Below the pieces are notes generated by a model, which did not search any database, was not told where the DNA came from, and saw only the letters and a list, made by a program, of their open reading frames with translations. The position numbers and the translations under genes were made by a program. A DNA stretch of 64,000 nt from Cyclobacterium lianum (GTDB taxonomy: Bacteria > Bacteroidota > Bacteroidia > Cytophagales > Cyclobacteriaceae), in the NCBI RefSeq assembly GCF_900143075.1, contig NZ_FRCY01000012.1:62001-126000 (forward strand). Direction: 5' to 3'. Positions 25,844 to 34,944 of the stretch are shown here, piece after piece (within the stretch, counting starts at the first letter, position 1; each line of letters begins with the position of its first letter).

Positions 25844-26461
25844 ATGAAAATGATCATCAAAAACATTGAAACAAAAATCAAACTCGCTACCCTTTTATCA
25901 GTAGGTAGTTTGCTGGCAGCAGCCATTATCTGTATTGCGGTTTCTTTCTTTGCCTACCGGCAGGTGGTCAATGCCCGGAAATCCATATACATCCTGGATA
26001 AAGATGTGCCCATTCTGGCGCAACAAACCAATATGGAAATGAATCGTCCTGCGGAATACAGAGCTGTCGTGGATCTTTTTCACAGCCTTTTTTTCTCCCT
26101 GACTCCAGATGACGAACATATAGAATACCAAATGAAAAAGGCCATGTACCTGGCAGACGAATCCGGTGTATTGCAATACAATAACCTCAAGGAGAAAGGG
26201 TTTTTCAACTCCATTCTCAGTTCCAGCTCTGTTTTGACTCTCCAGACTGATTCCATCATTCTGGACCCCAATAAAAAATTCACCTTTTATGGAAAACAGA
26301 AGATCGAAAGAAGGAGTGCCACGATCACCAGGTCCCTGATTACAGAAGGGTATTTAATGGATATTCCAAGGTCGGAAAATAATAGCCATGGAGTATTGAT
26401 CACGAATTGGAAAACACTTGAAAACAAAGATCTGAGCCATGTTTCGAAAAATACCTTCTAG
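25844..26461 (+). CDS. traK: TraK, VirB8-like conjugation protein
   Basis: A 205 aa protein with a short cytosolic start (KNIETKIKLATLLS), one membrane helix (about residues 17-38) and a periplasmic domain with the conserved opening YRQVVNARKSIYILDKDVPILAQQ. This is the TraK family of Bacteroides conjugative transposons, which corresponds to VirB8, a bitopic nucleating component of the channel. It overlaps the next gene by 23 bp. No irregularities were seen. Confidence 0.9.
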   Translation: MKMIIKNIETKIKLATLLSVGSLLAAAIICIAVSFFAYRQVVNARKSIYILDKDVPILAQQTNMEMNRPAEYRAVVDLFHSLFFSLTPDDEHIEYQMKKAMYLADESGVLQYNNLKEKGFFNSILSSSSVLTLQTDSIILDPNKKFTFYGKQKIERRSATITRSLITEGYLMDIPRSENNSHGVLITNWKTLENKDLSHVSKNTF

Positions 26462-26882
26462 CGATAAGCGTACTTCCGGAGCATTGAGGAACGAACTCGG
26501 AAACCTTCCCATCAAGGGCAAAAAGCGTTGGGTATACTTGCTGAAAACGTATCCCCGGCAATGCTTTGCTGGCATGTTAATCAGCCTTATGCTGTCGGCT
26601 TTGCTAGCCTTTGTGATTCCCATTCGCCATCGGACTGAGCAGACTAACGATCCCCAACAACTGATGGATGAAATCAAAAACCTTGGTTCCGGGATGACAG
26701 ATGAAGTTAGGTCACTTTTTAAAATTCAGGATGAGTTGAAAAAGATGGCAGAGCTAAAAAAGGAAGTGGAAAGCATCATGGCCAAGGAATACCTCGATGC
26801 AAGGGATAGTCTTTTCCTGGAAAATGCCCTTCGCCAACTCGAAAATTATAATCATTTAAACCCTGCAGATGATGAAGATTAA
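26439..26882 (+). CDS. TraL-position bitopic membrane protein
   Basis: A 147 aa protein: basic cytosolic start, one membrane helix (about residues 44-66, CFAGMLISLMLSALLAFVIPI) and a periplasmic coiled coil (DELKKMAELKKEVESIMAKEY). It lies between traK and traM, where other elements have TraL/DUF3989, and has the same size and topology, but the sequence similarity is not obvious to me. It shares overlaps with both neighbours (23 bp and 14 bp). Confidence 0.7.
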   Translation: MFRKIPSSDKRTSGALRNELGNLPIKGKKRWVYLLKTYPRQCFAGMLISLMLSALLAFVIPIRHRTEQTNDPQQLMDEIKNLGSGMTDEVRSLFKIQDELKKMAELKKEVESIMAKEYLDARDSLFLENALRQLENYNHLNPADDED

Positions 26883-28080
26883 CATCAAGCAACCGAAATA
26901 CATCCTTCCCCTGATCCTGTTGCCCTTTATGCTGTTGCTGAATTTTGGCATGCAGTCATTTACCAGTGAAGATGAAATGCAACATGACGAAGGAACGGAA
27001 AACCTTCAGGAAAGTGTAGGAGAGGTATCGGATCAGATCCGGAACCGGGGAATTGATGGGAAATTGGATGCCTTTCGGTCCAGGTACAAAAGGGCAGATG
27101 GCTACACGGCCATCCAAAATCTGAGAATTGACGTGGAACCGGAAGATGAAATGCTTTCCCAGTACAATGAGGCCGAAAAAAGAATGCTGGATTCCATTGA
27201 TCTGGCTTTTAAAAATTCATTGGATCAAGCTCAAATTTCAACGCAACCCGCTTTTAGCCCATCCACCGAAACCAGGCCTCGAATTTCCCCACCTACCGAA
27301 GAGGATAAGTTAATTCTTGAGGCATTGAACCAATTGGAAAACCAAAAAAATAACCGGGAGCCGGAAAAGTACGAAGATCCCATGGACCTTTTTCGCGCCC
27401 AAATGGCCCTGGTGGATTCCATTTCCAAAGCCAATGATCCATCCTATCAAGCCCCACAGGCGGAAGCTGAAGCGATAGAAAAAGATCCCACAACCCAGCG
27501 GTTGAAAGTTTCAAAGGCTAGCCAACCGGATACCCATTTTAATACCGTCAAGAAAACCTCCCAATCATCTTTTATTCAGGCCATTGTAGATCAGGAAATC
27601 CGCAACGGAACCTTGGGCGAACGGATCAGGATACGGCTATTGAATGACATTCAGGTAGGTGCTGAAGTCTTACCCAAAGGAACCTATCTCTATGCCTGGA
27701 TCAGCGGCTATGAGTCCCAGCGGGTCAAACTGACGATTAGCAGCGTGATGGTAGGTGATAAAATCCTACCCATCGCCTTAACTATTTATGACCAGGATGG
27801 CATGGAAGGGCTGTATGTTCCCGCCAGTTCGTTTCGGGAATTTTCAAAGGACCTGGGCGGTAATGTCACCGGAGGACTGAACCTTCAGATGCAACAGGAT
27901 CCTTCCTCTATGAACCAGATGTACCTGTCTGCCCTTCAACGGGTTTTTACCTCCAGTTCCCAGGCTGTGTCCAAGAGGATCCGGCAAAATAAGGCCAATC
28001 TGAAATACGGCACCCTTATTTACCTGATTGATTCGGAAGAATTGAATTCACAAAACTATTCAAACCAAAACCCTAACTGA
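26869..28080 (+). CDS. traM: TraM, VirB10-like conjugation protein
   Basis: A 403 aa protein: a short cytosolic start (INIKQPKYIL), one membrane helix (residues 12-28), a long charged/Pro-rich linker (30-230) and a compact C-terminal domain (about 235-395) with KGTYLYAWISGYESQRVKLTIS and GGLNLQMQQDPSSMN. This corresponds to the conjugative-transposon TraM family, whose C-terminal domain is VirB10-like and spans to the outer membrane complex. Its ATG overlaps the end of the previous gene (GATGATGAAGAT), and traN starts 1 bp after its stop. Confidence 0.92.
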   Translation: MMKINIKQPKYILPLILLPFMLLLNFGMQSFTSEDEMQHDEGTENLQESVGEVSDQIRNRGIDGKLDAFRSRYKRADGYTAIQNLRIDVEPEDEMLSQYNEAEKRMLDSIDLAFKNSLDQAQISTQPAFSPSTETRPRISPPTEEDKLILEALNQLENQKNNREPEKYEDPMDLFRAQMALVDSISKANDPSYQAPQAEAEAIEKDPTTQRLKVSKASQPDTHFNTVKKTSQSSFIQAIVDQEIRNGTLGERIRIRLLNDIQVGAEVLPKGTYLYAWISGYESQRVKLTISSVMVGDKILPIALTIYDQDGMEGLYVPASSFREFSKDLGGNVTGGLNLQMQQDPSSMNQMYLSALQRVFTSSSQAVSKRIRQNKANLKYGTLIYLIDSEELNSQNYSNQNPN

Positions 28081-28081
28081 T

Positions 28082-28924
28082 ATGCAAAGGATAATCTTAA
28101 TCGCATGCCTGTATGGTTTTTTTACCATACCTACCCTTGCTCAGCATACTGCCTCGGGCAGTCACTTTCCTGAAAAACAAAGCCTATTTATTCGGGAAGG
28201 CATTACCCTTCATTTTACCTCACCCGAGCCCATCCAATATGTGGATATTTCAAGCAAAAAGCTGGTAGGGGATCTGCCGGTTGACAACGTGTTCCGAATT
28301 AGAATTAAGGATGATAGTGCTGTTGAAGGGGAAAATGAACCCCATGACCTTGGGGTGGTGACCATCATCGGTGAAAAATTCATTGCCCAATATGATTTTA
28401 AGTATGCCTCCGGCAGCCGGGAACTACCCACCTTGCTGGAAATTGGGCCTGAAAATATGCGCCCATTGAATACAGGAGCGGCACCCCTTACGCAAAATGA
28501 ACTGAGGGAGTTTTCATTGCAGGCGTATAAGCGAAAGGGCAACAAAAAAGGCCTTTACAGCAGCCAATACGGCATCACCGGTAATGTCAATCATATCCAT
28601 ACACTGGATGACTACATTTTCCTGGACATCACCTACACCAATAAGACCAATCTGAAATTTGATATCGACCAGGTTAGTTTCAGGGTGGCAGACAAGAAGA
28701 TTCCCAAAGCCACCAATGTACAGGCCATAGAAATGGAACCTGTTTTCACTCTTTTTGAAAAGGAATCTTTCAAACGCAAATTCCGGAACATTTACGTGTT
28801 GGAGAAATTTTCCTTTCCTAACAACAAGGTGCTGACCATAGAACTGGCGGAGAAGCAATTGTCCGGAAGAACCCTATTACTTGAAATTGACTACATCGAC
28901 CTTTTACGGGCAGACACACTTTGA
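28082..28924 (+). CDS. traN: TraN (DUF4138), VirB9-like conjugation protein
   Basis: A 280 aa exported protein with a signal peptide (IILIACLYGFFTIPTLAQ). The mature part is beta-rich (FIREGITLHFTSPEPIQYVDISSKKLVGDLPVDNVFRIR is the family's opening beta-sandwich), and a second domain (YIFLDITYTNKTNLKFDIDQVSFRVADKK) carries the conserved N-x-T-x-x-x-[FY] pattern of DUF4138/TraN. The family takes the VirB9 place in the outer membrane core complex with TraM. A 176 bp gap without a convincing gene follows. Confidence 0.9.
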   Translation: MQRIILIACLYGFFTIPTLAQHTASGSHFPEKQSLFIREGITLHFTSPEPIQYVDISSKKLVGDLPVDNVFRIRIKDDSAVEGENEPHDLGVVTIIGEKFIAQYDFKYASGSRELPTLLEIGPENMRPLNTGAAPLTQNELREFSLQAYKRKGNKKGLYSSQYGITGNVNHIHTLDDYIFLDITYTNKTNLKFDIDQVSFRVADKKIPKATNVQAIEMEPVFTLFEKESFKRKFRNIYVLEKFSFPNNKVLTIELAEKQLSGRTLLLEIDYIDLLRADTL

Positions 28925-29100
28925 AATCGAGCCAGCCGGAGGCAACTCAGGGAGAGTGCTGAATAAAGTCAAGAGCAACTCCCGCTGACCGATGAAAACA
29001 AGTATACAGATGAAATCGAGCATGACGCAATCGTCACACAGTGGGATGAACATTAATCATGCGAGATTCCATGTGACCATTAAGAAACAATTATAAACAC

Positions 29101-29565
29101 ATGAAACGGCTTTTATGCATCCTATTGATTTTGTGGGCAGGTAGGCTAATGGCCCAAAACGGCTCCCAGCATCTCACTTTTGAAGGGGGGGTGGGCGTGC
29201 CGCTTCTGGATTTAGGCCGTCTGGGATACGAATTCAATTCCCAACACCACCGACGACATGAAGTGTTTTTGGAGTGGATGAAAACCAGGGAAACCGATTA
29301 CCAAACGGTATTGCTGGGCCTGTTGATCAAACTGGTAATCTTCAGAAGGAATGCCACTTCCCTAAGGTTCAGGGCGGGGTCTGCACTGGGAACCGATTTT
29401 AGTGGGCTAATAATAGCTCCCTTAGTGGGTTGGGAGTTTTCCTGGGTTTTACTCAAGCGTTTGGAACTATGCCTGGGCAGCAACAGCCAGTTATTGCTTT
29501 GGGCCAAAAAAGCGGAGCAGTGGCGTGTGGTGCTGGATGCGGGCATTAAAATACCTCTCAATTAA
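29101..29565 (+). CDS. traO: TraO-like outer-membrane protein
   Basis: A 154 aa exported protein with a signal peptide (LLCILLILWAGRLMAQ). The mature part alternates hydrophobic and polar residues in short strands with glycine turns (LTFEGGVGVPLLDLGRLGYEFNS, LRFRAGSALGTDFSG) and ends in a basic-aromatic beta strand (VVLDAGIKIPLN), which suggests a small beta-barrel. Position after TraN and the overall pattern match TraO of conjugative transposons, but it is shorter than usual (about 190 aa), so the assignment is moderate. The next gene follows directly. Confidence 0.65.
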   Translation: MKRLLCILLILWAGRLMAQNGSQHLTFEGGVGVPLLDLGRLGYEFNSQHHRRHEVFLEWMKTRETDYQTVLLGLLIKLVIFRRNATSLRFRAGSALGTDFSGLIIAPLVGWEFSWVLLKRLELCLGSNSQLLLWAKKAEQWRVVLDAGIKIPLN

Positions 29566-31548
29566 ATGGAACAGAAAAGACAGTTGGAAAAGCTATACGG
29601 AATGATCCAGTTTCTGGTGTACGGCATGGTATTCCTGGAACTGTTTCTTTTCATCTACAGTCCAAAAGTCCTGACAGGGGAGGGGATATCCAGGCAGGTT
29701 TTGCCCCTGGTGGATAGGTTGATGCAATTTCCGATCTACCAAAATCTGGTTTACAGTAAGCTATCTATTTTACTGGCGATTTGTTTGGCCGCCATCGGAA
29801 CCCGGTCAAAGAAGGAGTTAAGCCTAAACGCCAAAAATCAAATTGTATTTCCCCTGATGTTAGGATTTGGCTTTTTCTTCGGTTCATTGTTTTTCTATTC
29901 CATGGAGGCTCGTGCCATTATACTACCCTATACGAGCTGGACTGACCTGGCTTTTGGGATTTCATCTCTGCTGGGAGCAGTACTGATCCATACCGCCCTG
30001 GACAATGTCTCCAAGTTGATCAAAAGTGAGCTGGGGAAAGATGAATGGAACATTGAAGGGGAATCATTTATGCAGGAAAAGAAAAGGCGGGAGACCCCTT
30101 ATTCGGTCAATATACCCATGCAATTTTATTATAAAAAACGCATTCATAAGGGCTGGATCAATATTGTCAATCCTTTCCGTGGCACCCTGTTGATTGGCAC
30201 TCCGGGAAGTGGTAAGTCGTTTAGCGTGGTAAATCCCTTTATCCGGCAAATGATTGCCAAAGGGTATACCATGTGTCTCTATGACTTTAAATTTCCAGAC
30301 CTGAGCCAAATTGCCTATTACCATTATTTGTTGGCAAAGCAGAAAGGGAAGATTCCGAATTACCGGTTTCTGGTGGTTAATTTGGACCAGGTGGAATATT
30401 CCAGACGGCTAAATCCCCTGAAACGGGAATACATTCAGACCCTGGCAGATGCTTCTGAAACGGCGGAAGCCATCGTGGAATCCCTCCAAAAAACAGAATC
30501 TACCGGAGGTTCGGATAAATTCTTCACCCAATCCGCTGTCAATTTTCTGGCCTCCTCCATTTACTTTGTTTCCAGGCATCAGGATGGCAAGCACTCCACC
30601 TTTGCTCACCTGCTTGCTTTTTTAAACCGGACCTATGAGGAAATTTTTACCTGCCTATCCTCCTTTCCGGAATTGGAATCCCTGCTAAGCCCTTTTCGCA
30701 GTGCTTTGGAAAAAAGGGCCTTTGAGCAATTGGAAGGGCAGGTGGGGACCCTGAAAATCTTTATCTCCAGGCTGAATACCAAGGAAACGGCCTGGATTTT
30801 TTCCGGGGATGATTTTGACCTGCGAATTTCCGACCCGAAGTCTCCGGCCATATTGGTGCTGGCCAACAGCCCGGCCACCCAAAACATCAACTCCACCTGT
30901 TATTCGGTGATTGTAAACCGGCTTACCCGACTGATCAATACCAAGGGAAACTTACCCGTTGCCATTGTGGCGGATGAGGCACCCACCCTTTATATCCATC
31001 GGGTGGAAAACCTGATTTCCACTGCCAGAAGCAACAAGGTAGCCGTTTTGTTGGGGCTACAGGAATTGCCCCAGTTGAAGCAATTGCAGGGAAAAGATAC
31101 GGCCACCACCATGAATGCTGTGATCGGCAATGTGCTGAGCGGTTCGGTTAGGAATAAAGAAACCCTGGAATGGCTGGAACGGATGTTTGGCAAAAAGAAA
31201 CAGTTAGGCGAGAGCGTTTCCATTGATCGCATGAAGACCTCTGTTTCGATGAATGAAAAATACGACCCCCTGATCCCTGCCGGAAAAATAGCCGGAATGC
31301 AAACCGGGGAGCTGGCGGGATTATTGGCAGTCGATGCGGAAAAATTCAATGGAAAATACAAAAGCGCCGCCTTTCACTGTAGGATAAATCTCGATGCCAA
31401 AGCATTAAAAGCAGAAGAACAACACTACCGGGACATTCCCAAATGCTATGAATTTAACGATGCAAAAGAACGAATCCTCACCCGGAATTTTATGCGGATC
31501 CGGGAAGAGGTAGAGAACATCATCAACTACTATACCGCATCAGCTTAA
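29566..31548 (+). CDS. Type IV coupling protein (VirD4/TraG-like ATPase)
   Basis: A 660 aa inner-membrane ATPase. It has about four N-terminal membrane helices (residues 14-36, 60-78, 95-115, 125-147), then the Walker A box GTPGSGKSF (about 210-218), the motif VAIVADEAPTLYI near 470 (Walker B) and the TraM-recognition-type region (GLQELPQLKQLQGKDTATTMNAVIGNVLSG). Coupling proteins deliver the relaxase-bound strand to the VirB4-type channel. In many Bacteroides elements this gene lies next to the relaxase; here it is at the far end of the operon, immediately after the TraO-like gene. Confidence 0.92.
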   Translation: MEQKRQLEKLYGMIQFLVYGMVFLELFLFIYSPKVLTGEGISRQVLPLVDRLMQFPIYQNLVYSKLSILLAICLAAIGTRSKKELSLNAKNQIVFPLMLGFGFFFGSLFFYSMEARAIILPYTSWTDLAFGISSLLGAVLIHTALDNVSKLIKSELGKDEWNIEGESFMQEKKRRETPYSVNIPMQFYYKKRIHKGWINIVNPFRGTLLIGTPGSGKSFSVVNPFIRQMIAKGYTMCLYDFKFPDLSQIAYYHYLLAKQKGKIPNYRFLVVNLDQVEYSRRLNPLKREYIQTLADASETAEAIVESLQKTESTGGSDKFFTQSAVNFLASSIYFVSRHQDGKHSTFAHLLAFLNRTYEEIFTCLSSFPELESLLSPFRSALEKRAFEQLEGQVGTLKIFISRLNTKETAWIFSGDDFDLRISDPKSPAILVLANSPATQNINSTCYSVIVNRLTRLINTKGNLPVAIVADEAPTLYIHRVENLISTARSNKVAVLLGLQELPQLKQLQGKDTATTMNAVIGNVLSGSVRNKETLEWLERMFGKKKQLGESVSIDRMKTSVSMNEKYDPLIPAGKIAGMQTGELAGLLAVDAEKFNGKYKSAAFHCRINLDAKALKAEEQHYRDIPKCYEFNDAKERILTRNFMRIREEVENIINYYTASA

Positions 31549-31580
31549 GAAAATGCATCCATCATTTAAACACCATCCAA

Positions 31581-31760
31581 ATGAATTCAAAAGATGAACG
31601 AACCATGCGATCCCTGATGGAAAAATTGGATCGGCTTCAAAGTAAAGGCCAGGTAGAATTGACTTCTGAGGAAGCGGAATTGTACCAGATTGACACGATG
31701 GACGAGCTTCCCGAAGAAGATCATGTTGAATCCAATAATCACTTGAGATATGGCGATTGA
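31581..31760 (+). CDS. Small acidic protein before the ArdC-like gene
   Basis: ATG at 31581 opens a 59-codon frame to TGA at 31758, with the amino-acid pattern MNSKDERTMRSLMEKLDRLQ and a Glu/Asp-rich second half (TSEEAELYQIDTMDELPEED). It lies 32 bp after the coupling-protein gene and overlaps the ArdC-like gene by 11 bp, as expected of a genuine operon member, and codon use matches the neighbours. It could be a small partner of the ArdC-like protein; function unknown. Confidence 0.55.
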   Translation: MNSKDERTMRSLMEKLDRLQSKGQVELTSEEAELYQIDTMDELPEEDHVESNNHLRYGD

Positions 31761-32757
31761 AACTCCGAAAATGCACGAACTGGTCGCTGAGAGGATCATT
31801 GCCCAGCTCAAGGAAGGAACGGCTCCCTGGCAACTGCCCTGGGAGAAATCAAGCGGGGCCTTCGAAAAGCCTTACAATGCGGTAACCAACAAGGCCTACC
31901 GGGGATTGAATTCCCTTTTTCTTCAACTGTTCACCCCCTTTGACGACCCGCGCTGGGCCACTTTCAAACAGGCCCAATCTCAGGGCTGGAGTGTACAAAA
32001 AGGAGCGAAGGGAATGGCCATCAATTTCGTTAAGACCCATCAATTGATTCCCAAAAGAGATGAGCAAGGCAAACCTGTCCTGGATCAAAAAGGAAAACCC
32101 GTAAAAATCCGGAGGAGATTGAATACTCCCATTGTCACCAAAGCCTGGGTTTTTAATGCCGAACAGATAAAGGGCGTAACCCCTCTGGAAAAAAAGCAGG
32201 AGGTAAGCCAATGGGAAAAATTGAACCGGGTAGAAAACCTGGTAAAAAACACCGGAGCCAATATTGAACATGTGCAAGGTAACAGAGCGTATTATTCTCC
32301 TTTAGCGGATCGGATCAGGATGCCGGAAAGGACGCAATTTACGGCCTCCGACAGGTATTATGCCACCCTTCTGCATGAATTGGGTCATTGGACCGGCCAT
32401 AAGGGTCGGCTGGACCGGAGTATCATGAACACCTTTGGTACACAGGAATATGCCAGAGAAGAACTGAGAGCCGAAATAGCCAGCATGATGTTGGGATCAG
32501 AACTTCAGATCGGTCATGATCCTCGGCAACATGTGGCCTATGTGGACAGCTGGATCAAAATCCTTACCGAAAAGCCCTTTGAAATCCACCAGGCAGCAGC
32601 CGACTCCCAAAAGATCATGGATTACCTGATGGCCTTTGACCGAAAAAGAGAGCAGAAGCAACAGGAAGAAATGCAGCCAGGAACGGATTTTTCAAAACAG
32701 CCGGAAAATAAAGAACAGCAAGAAGATTTGGAACCCACTTTAAAATTTGGAAGATGA
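31750..32757 (+). CDS. ArdC-like antirestriction protein
   Basis: A 335 aa cytosolic protein in two parts. Residues 1-130 match the ArdC N-terminal ssDNA-binding domain (LVAERIIAQLKEGTAPWQLPWEK, AVTNKAYRGLNSLFL, GWSVQKGAKG). The second part is a zincin-type metallopeptidase with HELGHWTGH (about residues 207-215, an HExxH zinc site) followed by REELRAEIASMMLG, which carries the third zinc-ligand Glu. Such proteins protect entering single-stranded plasmid or ICE DNA from restriction in the recipient. This is notable next to a window rich in restriction-type genes. It overlaps the next gene by 4 bp. Confidence 0.88.
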   Translation: MAIETPKMHELVAERIIAQLKEGTAPWQLPWEKSSGAFEKPYNAVTNKAYRGLNSLFLQLFTPFDDPRWATFKQAQSQGWSVQKGAKGMAINFVKTHQLIPKRDEQGKPVLDQKGKPVKIRRRLNTPIVTKAWVFNAEQIKGVTPLEKKQEVSQWEKLNRVENLVKNTGANIEHVQGNRAYYSPLADRIRMPERTQFTASDRYYATLLHELGHWTGHKGRLDRSIMNTFGTQEYAREELRAEIASMMLGSELQIGHDPRQHVAYVDSWIKILTEKPFEIHQAAADSQKIMDYLMAFDRKREQKQQEEMQPGTDFSKQPENKEQQEDLEPTLKFGR

Positions 32758-33662
32758 TTATTGAAAAGAAATTACCCATGCAGGATTTGAAACTATTCGG
32801 AATTTATAAAGACGGAAAGTTTACCATCCCGGAAGACCAGGTCCGGGCATTACAGGAAGGAAAAATGACCGACGTAGTGGAATTGAAAGATTTGAAGGGA
32901 AAGGATGTGCATATTGACAGTTTACCTGCCAGGCTATCCATCGTAAGGGGTACAGACGGCAATCCCTCTCTGAGAATTGATCCGGTGTACCGCTCCCCCA
33001 ATTCCCATCCCCAACTCTCTACGGAGGAGAGAAAAAGGTTGCTCCGGGAAGATCTGGCCAATATCCGGAAGAATTACGTGGACCGGGATGGAAACGTACG
33101 GACGGAGATCATTTCATACGATAAAAATACCCGTCAGTTTATGAGCCATGATCCCAGGTCCGTCCAGGCACCGGAAGCAGTGAACAATGAAAAACTGACC
33201 GCCGAGCAAAAGCGAAAATTCAAAGAGGGGGAAACAGTGAACCTGGCAGATGGTACCCAATTTCAATTTTCAACAACTGATCGAAGAGGTATCCGGTCCA
33301 ACCGAAACGGGCTGGTAGTATCCATATTGCTGGACGGAGGAATATCCTATTTATTGCTGACCGGATTGGGAAGGATGCTGGGCAAAAAAAGTACTGAGGA
33401 ACAATCCTATTCCAAGGGCTATCAGGAAGGTCTTAAAACGATGCAGAAAAATATGGAACGGCGAATTGCCCTCAGCCCCAATGACAGGGATGCAGTCAGA
33501 GACCTGAACAATGTCAGGGAGGAACTTTCAAAAGTTTCCGCAGGTCATCCGGCAAACTATCAAAGCAAGGATGTAGATGAGGTCAAACGGTTTAACTCCA
33601 AGGATACCGAGATAAACTCCCCGAATCAATCAGAAGATGAACAGCATCAAAGAAGGATTTGA
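32754..33662 (+). CDS. DUF4099/DUF3945-like mobile-element protein
   Basis: A 302 aa soluble protein. The N-terminal part (LKLFGIYKDGKFTIPEDQVRALQEGKMTDVVELKDLKGKDVHIDSLPARLSIVRGTDGNPSLRIDPVYR) resembles the DUF4099 domain, and the segment EKLTAEQKRKFKEGETVNL fits the repeat unit of DUF3945 proteins, which often accompany topoisomerases and ArdC on Bacteroidota plasmids and ICEs. A weak hydrophobic stretch (LVVSILLDGGISYLLLTGLG, about 225-245) may contact the membrane. It overlaps the next gene by 26 bp. Function unknown. Confidence 0.7.
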   Translation: MIIEKKLPMQDLKLFGIYKDGKFTIPEDQVRALQEGKMTDVVELKDLKGKDVHIDSLPARLSIVRGTDGNPSLRIDPVYRSPNSHPQLSTEERKRLLREDLANIRKNYVDRDGNVRTEIISYDKNTRQFMSHDPRSVQAPEAVNNEKLTAEQKRKFKEGETVNLADGTQFQFSTTDRRGIRSNRNGLVVSILLDGGISYLLLTGLGRMLGKKSTEEQSYSKGYQEGLKTMQKNMERRIALSPNDRDAVRDLNNVREELSKVSAGHPANYQSKDVDEVKRFNSKDTEINSPNQSEDEQHQRRI

Positions 33663-34281
33663 ATTGCTGGACAGTTTGGGGATTAGCAGAGAAGTTCAGC
33701 ACCTGGTTTCAGCCGGTTTGCGGGAGGATGCCAGTGGCAAATTGATTGCGGATTACCGGGATGAAAAGGGAAGGGTTGTGGATCAGGAGATTCTTGCTGT
33801 TTCAATGCAGAAAATGTCTTCTTGCGGTATCCTTCACTTTTCACCCGCACTGCCAGAGAATGTTCGCACACTGTATATTTCCGATGCGATTATGCATTTG
33901 ATCTTTATGGTGCAGCGAAAAATCCACCGGATAGATTTCTCATATGCTGCTTTTTTGGTCTCCGGAGCCAGAATGGATCGGAAATTAATCGAAAAGCGAA
34001 TGGATCAGTATCCTGAGGGTGTGAAAATATATACCCTGTTTGGCCATTCGCTTATTGGAAGGATCAGGGACTGTAAAGTGCAGCATTGGGTAAAGGGATT
34101 GGATGGTTCATTTAGGGTAGCAGGTAATAAGGTGGTTATTTTATTTAAAGGCAAGGAGTTTTGGATCGAGGTGGGGGAGTTTTCGTTGAGGAATCATTGC
34201 AGGCAGGTAGGTTTGCGGCAAACGATAAGCGCCTGTAAACCAATTGATAAAAATATTGACAATTTTTATTTGTTTAGTTAA
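33637..34281 (+). CDS. Unknown protein at the end of the transfer operon
   Basis: A 214 aa soluble protein starting MNSIKEGFELLDSLGIS inside the end of the previous gene. The N-terminal 60 residues look like a helical DNA-binding or regulatory unit, the middle is a mixed alpha/beta fold (LYISDAIMHLIFMVQRKIHRIDFSYAAFLVSG, with a Toprim- or partner-like feel), and the C-terminus is basic and aromatic. I cannot name a family. Because it is coupled to the DUF4099-like gene and codon use agrees with the tra region, it is likely the last gene of the conjugative operon. Confidence 0.65.
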   Translation: MNSIKEGFELLDSLGISREVQHLVSAGLREDASGKLIADYRDEKGRVVDQEILAVSMQKMSSCGILHFSPALPENVRTLYISDAIMHLIFMVQRKIHRIDFSYAAFLVSGARMDRKLIEKRMDQYPEGVKIYTLFGHSLIGRIRDCKVQHWVKGLDGSFRVAGNKVVILFKGKEFWIEVGEFSLRNHCRQVGLRQTISACKPIDKNIDNFYLFS

Positions 34282-34357
34282 TTTTAGGTATGATTTCCAA
34301 TTTAACATTAAAATAGACCCAATTAAATCCCTAAAATAACCTAACCAAACCACGGAT

Positions 34358-34849
34358 ATGAAAAGATTTGAAAGCCTCTTATATTTTGCCGGCATCTTTT
34401 TGGCATTTTCCTGCAGTAATGATCCGGATGAAGAGCCGCTGGTAGAAAAGACAGCGCGGATTGAAATTGGCTTCGAGGGAAGTCTGGACCAGTATCTGGT
34501 TAATTTTGGCGTGCATTCCCTCTATACCGGGCAAAGCGGTTTTGTCAGTGCCACCATCGTTCAGCCCGGTGAGCTGGAATGGACCCAAGTAATCGAACAG
34601 GCCAATACCTTTAACATTTCCACGCCCCTTACCTTTTCCGAACTTATCGTTGAATCAGCAGCACCCGTTCATACCTTCGGTTTTATTTTCAACGTAGTGC
34701 ACACTGGGGACATTCCCGATGAGGACTTTGTGGATTTAAGTGCCACCATCAGGGTATTTGGAAACAATTCAGAGGTCCAAACCTACCAATATACAGCAAG
34801 ACCGGTAGGGGAGGTATCGGAGCCGTTGAGTGAGACGGTGAGGTTTTAG
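34358..34849 (+). CDS. Small secreted lipoprotein
   Basis: A 163 aa protein whose signal sequence ends FAGIFLAFSCSND: Cys at residue 20 preceded by FS fits a lipobox, and the +2 to +6 residues SNDPDEEP are the acidic pattern that favours surface exposure of Bacteroidota lipoproteins. The mature domain is beta-rich (ARIEIGFEGSLDQYLVNFGVHS, SATIRVFGNNSEVQTYQYTARP). It is the first gene after the transfer operon, with 76 bp of AT-rich spacer and its own terminator. Function unknown; a cargo or entry-exclusion-type surface protein is possible. Confidence 0.75.
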   Translation: MKRFESLLYFAGIFLAFSCSNDPDEEPLVEKTARIEIGFEGSLDQYLVNFGVHSLYTGQSGFVSATIVQPGELEWTQVIEQANTFNISTPLTFSELIVESAAPVHTFGFIFNVVHTGDIPDEDFVDLSATIRVFGNNSEVQTYQYTARPVGEVSEPLSETVRF

Positions 34850-34911
34850 TAAAAGCTATTGAGTATACTTGCAGATTACCAACCTGAGAAAAGTTATATC
34901 CATGTCCACCT

Positions 34912-34944
34912 AAAAAACCCTCTTACTAGTGAAGGGGGTTTTAC
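34912..34944 (+). terminator. Rho-independent terminator after the lipoprotein gene
   Basis: AAAACCCTCTT pairs with AAGGGGGTTTT across an ACTAGTG loop (one G-T pair), followed by a T-rich tract. It lies about 65 bp after the lipoprotein stop codon and has T runs on both sides, so it could work in both directions. Confidence 0.7.

Noticed and set aside
28992..29096. 34-codon frame between traN and the traO-like gene
   Set aside because: It is short, has no ribosome-binding context and atypical composition; more likely untranslated spacer.
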